From NCBI GenBank assembly GCA_947069175.1, contig CAMTDV010000019.1, forward strand, positions 72,601,358-72,665,357: a DNA stretch of 64,000 nt. The letters run 5' to 3'. The stretch is from Scalesia atractyloides. Its lineage: Eukaryota; Streptophyta; Magnoliopsida; Asterales; Asteraceae. The notes beneath the pieces were generated by a model, which was not told where the DNA came from, did no database searches, and saw only the letters and a list, made by a program, of their open reading frames with translations. Both the position numbers and the translations under genes were made by a program. Positions 57,668 through 64,000 of this stretch are shown piece after piece; the stretch's first letter is position 1; the number at the start of each line of letters is the position of its first letter.

Positions 57668-57744
57668 TACGTTGTGCGATTCGAACTCGTGACGTGTGTG
57701 TTGTTTGCGCACACAGTCCACCGCTGGACTGTGTGTCTAACCCG
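57668..57744 (-). other. tRNA-like module a of E3
   Basis: Minus strand: GGTTAGACACACAGTCCAGC, D-stem AGTCC/GGACT around AGCGGT, B-box-like GAGTTCGAATC. Confidence 0.6.
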
Positions 57745-58330
57745 TTTGAATATGTGATTTTAATTATACTAATACTTGTTTTAGACTTCATCTTCTTCGC
57801 TTACAAAAACCCAGATCAGAGAGATCCGAATGTTTTGTTTAATTCGATTATCAAAACTTATAATTGGTTGAAATGTAATAGTTAACGAGATTAAAGAACA
57901 GAATGTACCAAAAGAGTGCGTTTAATTCAGATTTCCGGCAGGAGTCGTCGGCTCTGATTTGTGACTTTCGGCTGAGTGAAATGTTTGACAGTTTAGTTTC
58001 TTGTGTTATAAAATTAAGTTACTGAGTAAGAGATATCAAGAGTTTTTAGATGATTATACCGATCGACAGTGAGACTTTGATGTTTCATTGAAATTCCGGC
58101 GAGTGTGGAATTTCCCGGTAGCGTAGTCTGGGACAGAGTCTGGTTGGAGGATTGAAGTTAATACATGTCTAATAATGGATTACAAGCAAAAGAGTCGAGA
58201 TTTTACCGATTTGAAGTAAGTCTCGGTTTTCCGGTGAAAGTCCGGCGACTGTAAAATATCTCCGGCGATTGCTAAAGCTTCGAGAGTTTGTGCGATTTTG
58301 AGCGAAAAGATTACCAGAGGTTTGGGTGGG

Positions 58331-58338
58331 TATTTATA
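58331..58338 (-). promoter_or_regulatory. TATA box of LTR copy E3
   Basis: TATAAATA in a CTATAAATACCCACC context on the minus strand. Confidence 0.55.
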
Positions 58339-58601
58339 GGGAAGAAACAGAATGTATTGAGTCCGAATTTGGTCTTGATTCGTGGTCAAGGTTTCTCCGG
58401 CGGTTATGACTAAAATCAAGGGTCAGACATCGGTTATAACCGATGTTTTAGTCGGTTAGTGTGTTTTGGTCAAAAGGAAATTGGCCAAAGTCGCGGATTG
58501 CCGGATTTCCCGGTGACTGCGAGTTCTGAGCGCGGTGACACTCCGGTTTTGAATTCGGATTTCATCTTAAGTATTATTTGTTTCGTAATATTCACAAAGA
58601 A

Positions 58602-58672
58602 GGCAAGTGGTGGAGCTGTGTGTTGTGTGATTGATCTTATGGGCGACCCGGGTTCGAAACCCGGCAGCCGCA
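58602..58672 (+). other. tRNA-like module, antisense to E3, with perfect T-arm
   Basis: An A-box-like GCAAGTGGTGGAGC precedes CCGGGTTCGAAACCCGG, a perfect T-arm-like stem-loop, followed by GCCGCATTTTATTTTTT, whose T-runs could stop RNA polymerase III. Confidence 0.6.
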
Positions 58673-58856
58673 TTTTATTTTTTATTCACTATTTAATATT
58701 AATTATCAATTAAAGTTTTTTAATTCTAATATATTTATTAATTATGTATCGTTTAAAATTAATTTGAGCAATAAATGTGCAATGAAAATTTATGACTGGA
58801 TATTCGATTAATAAACGAAGCGGGTTTGGAAAACCCGTTTTTCGACGGATGTTACA

Positions 58857-59673
58857 TCTTGCTCGGGTTTTCTCTATTGCGACAACGGCGACTAGACTTT
58901 AACTCTCGAGGCTGATCGGTAGTAGGCTCGGTGATTGCTTGGTTGGCGACCTTGCTGTTCTTAAAGTAACCAGCCTGAACCCTATTGTCGTTGATCTCTG
59001 CGGCTAGCTGATAAGTTTCCTCAATGGTGACAGGGCGTGCTGCTTGAACAAAATCAGCGACGCAATCAGGTAAAGCACGCTGATATTTCTTGATTGCTTT
59101 CTCGGTAGTGTCCACCTGACCGGGCAGATAATGCTCAACTGCTTGAAACGAGCTGGGACCAGTGTTGTCGGGATCGTCTTGTTTGATATCCCAGAACTCA
59201 TTCTCCAGCTTTTGAATCTCATGTGGAGGACAGAACTCTTTCACAATGATTTCCTTGAGTTCCTCCCAAGAGAGCCCGTAAGCTTCGTCGTTTCCACGCT
59301 TGTTGCGCTCCACCGTCCACCAATCGAGAGCCCTCGATTGGAACATGCCGGTGGCGTTGATAGTGCGCAGAGCTTCGGGGCATCCACTTTGGCGGAAGGT
59401 AACATCGATAGAATCGAACAAGTAGAACATAGCACTTGGTCCTTCAGTGCCAGAGAAAGTGAGAGGTCCACATGCTTTAAACTGCTTGAAGCTGAACGAA
59501 GTCTTGGGCTTGTCAGTCTTAGAGTCCACTGATGAGTTGCTGCTGACAGCATGGATCTCGCTGACAATCTGGGGAATGACTTTAGCCATCTGCTTAGCCA
59601 CGAGCGAGGCGATGCATTTGTCAGCAGTGTTGCGTTGGATGTTCCTCCTTGTGTGAGATCCCATGGAAGACAT
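58857..59673 (-). pseudogene. Gypsy gag N-terminal part
   Basis: From ATG 59673 the frame is open for about 272 residues until the nested LTR. It contains FKACGPLTFSGTEGP, ALDWWTVERNKRG and YGLSWEELKEIIVKEF, then the CPPHEIQKLENEFWDIKQ core of plant retrotransposon gag proteins. The coat function would need the zinc knuckles now 2.5 kb away. Confidence 0.85.
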
Positions 59674-59731
59674 CTACACGAATGATTTAGATTAGATGAG
59701 ATTCGATCATAATAGGTTTATGTTTAAAATA

Positions 59732-59818
<87 letters not shown>

Positions 59819-61025
59819 TACAAGCACTGAACCACGTAAGCACGTATTCATGTAAGCATATAACACGTAAGCACATAAGCACGTAAGCACATAAGCACGT
59901 AAGCACATAATCACATAAGCACATATTTTGCACGTATTCACCTCTAATTAAAGTCATGCGTAGCACGTATGAAATGCGAGATATAAACGTAATAAGCGAG
60001 ATAAGCGACTAATACCGCGCATGAGGACATGCGCGTAAGAGAGATGAGCGTTTTAGTTTGGTTGGTGATTATATAGCGTTCTAGATTACGAGAGCTGTGC
60101 GAATAGTGCATATATCGATGGATCGTAAAAGCGATAAATCGAGGAATCGAATAAGCGAGAAATCGAATAAAGCGTAAAATCCATAAACTCAAACACATAA
60201 ATAATAAATAAACTCGATGATGCGTAAAATCGACGATTGCAGGCTTAAATCAATTGGGAGTGTCCTGGGTTTTGAGACGTTGACTACCCAAAGTGGTTCG
60301 AAGATTCTCTGAGTTCGGACACACGATTTGGCCCAATAGACAAATACTCTCGTCGTACAACGGTTAACGGCATTTATCCTTCCAGTTACGTCGTGTTCCG
60401 AGTCATCGAAATAATCGAGACTTTGGTGAGATTGAAAATCGAGGAGTGGATCTAGTTATTAAGATGCGGGTTTCACCCCTAACTTAACAACTTCATTCCT
60501 AGTTGCGGTTGTGCTCACCGATCAAATCGGGAGTTCCACTAGACAGAAATGGAGACTTTCGTGGAGGTTTGGATATCACTCCTAACTCAACGAAGGTATC
60601 TCGTGCAATAGAGAATGCCCGGAGTGAATGATCTTAACCATAGTTCTTGATTTTCACACCTAATCTCAACTTGATCACTCGTTTGTTGATTCGAGCGTTT
60701 TTCAGCGTGTATTGTGGTTGCTTTAGGAAGAGCAATGTATAAAAGTTCAACTCAAAGGATTCTGGTCAAGTTCGGGCGAACTTGGCATCAGCCTGATGTC
60801 AAGTTCGAGCGAACTTGTTCAAACCCAATTGAACTTAGTTGATGTTATAGGGGACTGACAAGTTCGGGCGAACTTGATCAATTCGAGCGAACTTGCCCCC
60901 AAGTTCGGGCGAACTTGTCTGTTCGTATTAGTTTCAAGCTTCAATCGATGCGTAGCGGTTGATTTGGTATCCTAACTATGGACTAGGTAAACATGGTAGT
61001 TCTACCTAATTTTCCCTATAGTTAT
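59674..61025 (-). other. Gypsy 5' leader with (ATT)n and palindromes
   Basis: Non-coding leader between primer site and gag. It holds an (ATT)n microsatellite at about 59733-59816 and a CACGTAAGCACATAAG tandem repeat at 59830-59935. A palindrome cluster lies at 60764-60919: CAAGTTCGGGCGAACTTG at about 60768, 60859 and 60901, with variants between. Confidence 0.75.
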
Positions 61026-61038
61026 GGCTCTGATACCA
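61026..61038 (-). other. Primer-binding site of gypsy element
   Basis: Minus strand TGGTATCAGAGCC three bases from the 5' LTR end, complementary to initiator tRNA-Met. Confidence 0.85.
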
Positions 61039-61041
61039 ATC

Positions 61042-63196
61042 TGTCACACCCCAACCGATGGCGGAATCATCGGGGTAGTGGCACTAGGCGAACTAGATTG
61101 TCTCATAGAAATTCCATAACACTATTTAAGCGACAATATTTAAACGTCAAAATCTCATACTTTCAACATATATTCCTTAAACAAGTTACAAAATACAAGC
61201 GATCTCATAAAACAAATCAAGTTCGGTATCCCCAGATTTCTATTACAATGCGTTTCGAATACCAAATCCTAATCCATTTGCAAGTAGACAAATCCTCAAC
61301 CTCCCACATATGTTAAATAAAGCGTCAATACAATTAAGTAAGGGTGAGCATACAGGTTTTGCGTACATAATAGATATAAAAGCGTTTAGCATACACCGCA
61401 TGACATACGTAATAGATGTGAATGAAGTAACTACTTAGATTCAAGCAAACCAACTAACCGCGTTTGATCGAGGCATGCGAACAAGTGTCCACATCCTAAA
61501 AGAGAAAATAAATGAGAAGTGTAAAATGCGAGCCTTAACAACCCGGGCCTCCGGGTGGCGGGTCAACCTCTAGTATACTATCATGTTAAGGGTGGCGTAC
61601 AAGCAATCAAGTAACATATAAATTGAGTAGATTTCACGTATAGTCATGTATAAGCGGGATGACGAATAAGCGTTTGATTTGTGTGATGTGATTTTGATAT
61701 AGGAACATATGTGACACCCAAAAGTGCGTTTAAGAATAAAAGGGGTTCAAGTATACTCATTGTTGGTGCGTTTAAAGAGAGGTTCGGATTCGAGATGAGT
61801 TGAGGAGAGCCCCGGATCAGCCTGTAAGCGACAGAAGTGCATCAGTCTTCCGAAATGCTGATACGGTTAACGGATGAAAGAACAGTAGACAAGTTCGGGC
61901 GAACTTGTACTCTGAGGTACAAGTTCGGGCGAACTTGTATGTCTTTGACTTACTCGAGGTACAAGTTCGGCGAACTTGTCTGAATTTCCTGAGAAATAAG
62001 ACAAGTTCGAGCGAACTTGATGCTTTCCGAGCGAACTTGACTGTTTTGGCATCCAAATCGGCGTTTTTGCGTCCTTTGCTGAGGAAAATCGAGTGTCCAT
62101 CCCTCCAACCTTAAGCCACTGAGTAAAACTTAGGCTGGAGAGGTCTTTTGGAGCGAGTTTAGCCATTTTACAGAAACTTGGGCTAATACGGGCGAACTTG
62201 AGAGTTCGTACGGGTTAGCCCTAGCTTGTGTAAAGTGACGATTTCGTCCTTGTGCTTCCGGATCTGAGATCTTGCTTGACAACGCCACGTTACTTCAAGT
62301 GAACGAAACATACGTCATTTAGTCTGAATATTGTGTGAAAATCGATGTTTGAAAGGTTTTCCTTAGATCTAAACATAGATCTAAGTGAAAAACAGAAGTT
62401 TTGTATAAAAAGATGAAGATTTTCGTAAACAGAAGAGATTTGATGAAAACGAAGGCAAAGCATTGTGCAAAATCGTTGTAAAGGTTGTAGAACGTCGTGT
62501 AGCTTGAAAACGGGTTGAATTTACTTAGAAAACAAAGGGTTTCGGTTGTGGGAGCTCCGGCGAACTTGCAACAAGTTCAAATGAGAAGAGGAGCTGGGTA
62601 TTTATAGGTGAGGTGAGAATGGAGTGGGCAGAACATCAAAGTATCAGTGGCGAACTTGTATCAAGTTCGGCGAACTTGTTATCAGCGAACTTATTTTCCC
62701 TGGTTTTAAGACAAGTTCGGGCGGACTTGTGGTTTGTGAAGAGTTATATGGCTCAGCGCGGGTCTTCGGCCGAACTTGACCTATGGCCAAGTTTTGTTCG
62801 TTAATTCCGCGTTAAGAGTTCGTTTGGCGTTCGGTTCGTATTAGATAGTTATATTAAGCGTTATAATTGATACAATAGTGCGATTTAGCGATTCGTGCGT
62901 GTGAGAGTGTTGCGGTAGCATTGTAACCATAACATAAACAAATATAACACACATAAAACATAATTCCACATAATTAACTGTTTTTGCGATGCGATGGCAC
63001 AAGTGGTTATTGTACAACAACACACTCAGCTATTAAGTAACATTTGTTACTTGTGATTGCCATTTGAATTAGCGATTAATAAGCGATTAAATGCTATATA
63101 ATGTGATAAAATATATAATTAGCAAACATAACTTTTCCATAATCGAATCTCGATTTACAGTGCAAGATACAAACGGAATAAACGGAAAAAGTTACA
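61042..63196 (-). repeat. 5' LTR of gypsy element
   Basis: TGTCACACCCCAACCG to GTTACA. TATAAATA at about 62597-62606 (minus). Palindromes CAAGTTCGGGCGAACTTG and variants at 61889-62040 and 62640-62780, several shortened by small deletions. Lacks the 634-bp internal duplication of the 46.8-kb copy. Confidence 0.85.
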
Positions 63197-64000
63197 AACG
63201 GTATTAAAAGCTCTTGTGTCCTTGGACGATCTCGGTATCTTACGAACACTATACTACGCTCACGATGGGTGCACTTGTCCAAGTGTGTGTTTAGTGTTGT
63301 TAAATATCGTGTTTTATAAATGTAAAACTTGACTAACGCGTAAAATAGCCTCAAATATTAATAAATTATAAAACGTTACGCACACCAATAAGTTCAATAA
63401 AACAAAATATTCAAATGTAGTATTTCTTGTGCTTTCTATGTCGTCCCTACTAGATTCGTCATAAACATCATCATCAACCTATAACATGATTAAAAATATG
63501 GTTCACGCAAAAGCATTGGCGAGCACACAAGTTTTAAAGTAAAATAGCATAAGTATAAAAAGAAATTACTCGAATCCACATGGCAATTGTATACAAGGTA
63601 AACTAGCATGCAATACTAAATGTCAAACCCAAGTGTCTACAAGAATTATAAGTGCCCTCGCCATAAAAGTAACGAGACTAATTATGAATAAAGCTTAACA
63701 ATACCCCGACGGGCGGCGTGCTACTCCTCTAGCATTATATATATTAAGTTAGGCTAGCTAAGTTAATGACAAAAGCATGTATGTATCTAGCATGAACCTA
63801 AGCATAACAATAAGCATGTATAACGGATTGAGTGTATAAAGTATGTTGTGTGTATTTTATGTATTTTGTAAGTTAACATGTTACAACCTAAAATGTGTAA
63901 ACGTTGAAAATGGGTCAAGTGTACTCAGGTTTTGCAAGCTTCCACTTGGAAATTCCGTGAAAAGTTGTTGGTTTGGAGATGGAACACTGAGTCCTTCTAC
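63197..64000. repeat. LTR-flank sequence X, copy 2 (runs off the window)
   Basis: Close match to 49573-50380, with scattered single-base changes and small indels. Non-coding; continues beyond the window edge. Confidence 0.8.

Larger units (their letters stand above)
56312..58856 (-). mobile_element. Solo LTR with tRNA-like modules (copy E3), nested in gag
   Basis: Plus-strand ends TGTCACACCTCG and GATGTTACA; flanks ACTTG and TCTTG differ by one base, an aged 5-bp duplication. Layout matches E1 and E2: minus-strand TATAAATA at 58331-58338, three downstream modules (57336-57744) and one opposite-strand module at 58602-58672. The gag reading frame continues on either side, which shows insertion into an older gypsy element. 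Confidence 0.85.
51446..63196 (-). mobile_element. Decayed Ty3/gypsy retrotransposon with nested LTR
   Basis: Order on the minus strand: 5' LTR (61042-63196), primer site, leader, gag, zinc knuckles, protease, RT, RNase H, integrase, purine-rich GTAGGGGAGAC, partial 3' LTR. The domain order and motifs are those of plant Ty3/gypsy elements, and the C-terminal integrase tail resembles the Tekay/Del group. Multiple stops and frameshifts plus a 2545-bp solo LTR inside gag make it inactive. Confidence 0.85.

Noticed and set aside
59724..59966. A frame with a long poly-Asn tract
   Set aside because: Direct translation of the (ATT)n microsatellite in the gypsy leader.

Overview
This is nuclear DNA from a flowering plant. 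The introns, the plant-type SPT4 and class II trehalose-phosphate synthase genes, and the mix of Ty1/copia, Ty3/gypsy, PIF/Harbinger, hAT and Mutator-like elements all point that way. The LTR sequences opening TGTCACACCCC resemble those I associate with Asteraceae, but that placement is a guess from the repeats. Host genes occupy about one tenth of the window.

Layout. 1-5 kb: microsatellites, a foldback repeat and a deleted Harbinger element. 5.1-8.2 kb: a five-exon SPT4 gene (+). 8.2-13 kb: tandem repeats and a decayed duplicate of the SPT4 3' end, split by a 2.3-kb solo LTR that carries tRNA-like modules. 13.5-16 kb: a second such LTR, inverted. 16.1-17.8 kb: a Pack-MULE holding a piece of a LysM receptor gene. 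17.8-23 kb: a foldback-hairpin locus and several MITEs. 23.2-28.3 kb: a recent copia element with identical LTRs, sitting in exon 1 of an unrecognised gene. 29-33.4 kb: SPT4 exon debris and a second copy of the hairpin block. 33.8-39.1 kb: a TPS gene (-) with one frameshift, and a small TPS fragment beyond its 3' end. 40.5-44.4 kb: a Harbinger element broken by a solo gypsy LTR. 44.4-64 kb: nested gypsy LTRs and one decayed gypsy element (-), whose gag is split by a third tRNA-module LTR.

The main history visible is local duplication followed by transposition. The SPT4/hairpin block exists in two diverged copies, and each copy preserves the empty site of an insertion found in the other. Two signals stand out as unexplained. 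(1) A family of 2.3-2.5-kb LTRs has three tandem sense tRNA-like modules downstream of the TATA box and one antisense module upstream; different D-stem sequences all keep their pairing. (2) The gypsy LTRs are studded with short dyad palindromes spaced about 40 bp apart; related LTRs use different palindrome sequences but keep the dyad symmetry.

All calls come from reading the sequence; no database or folding computation was run.
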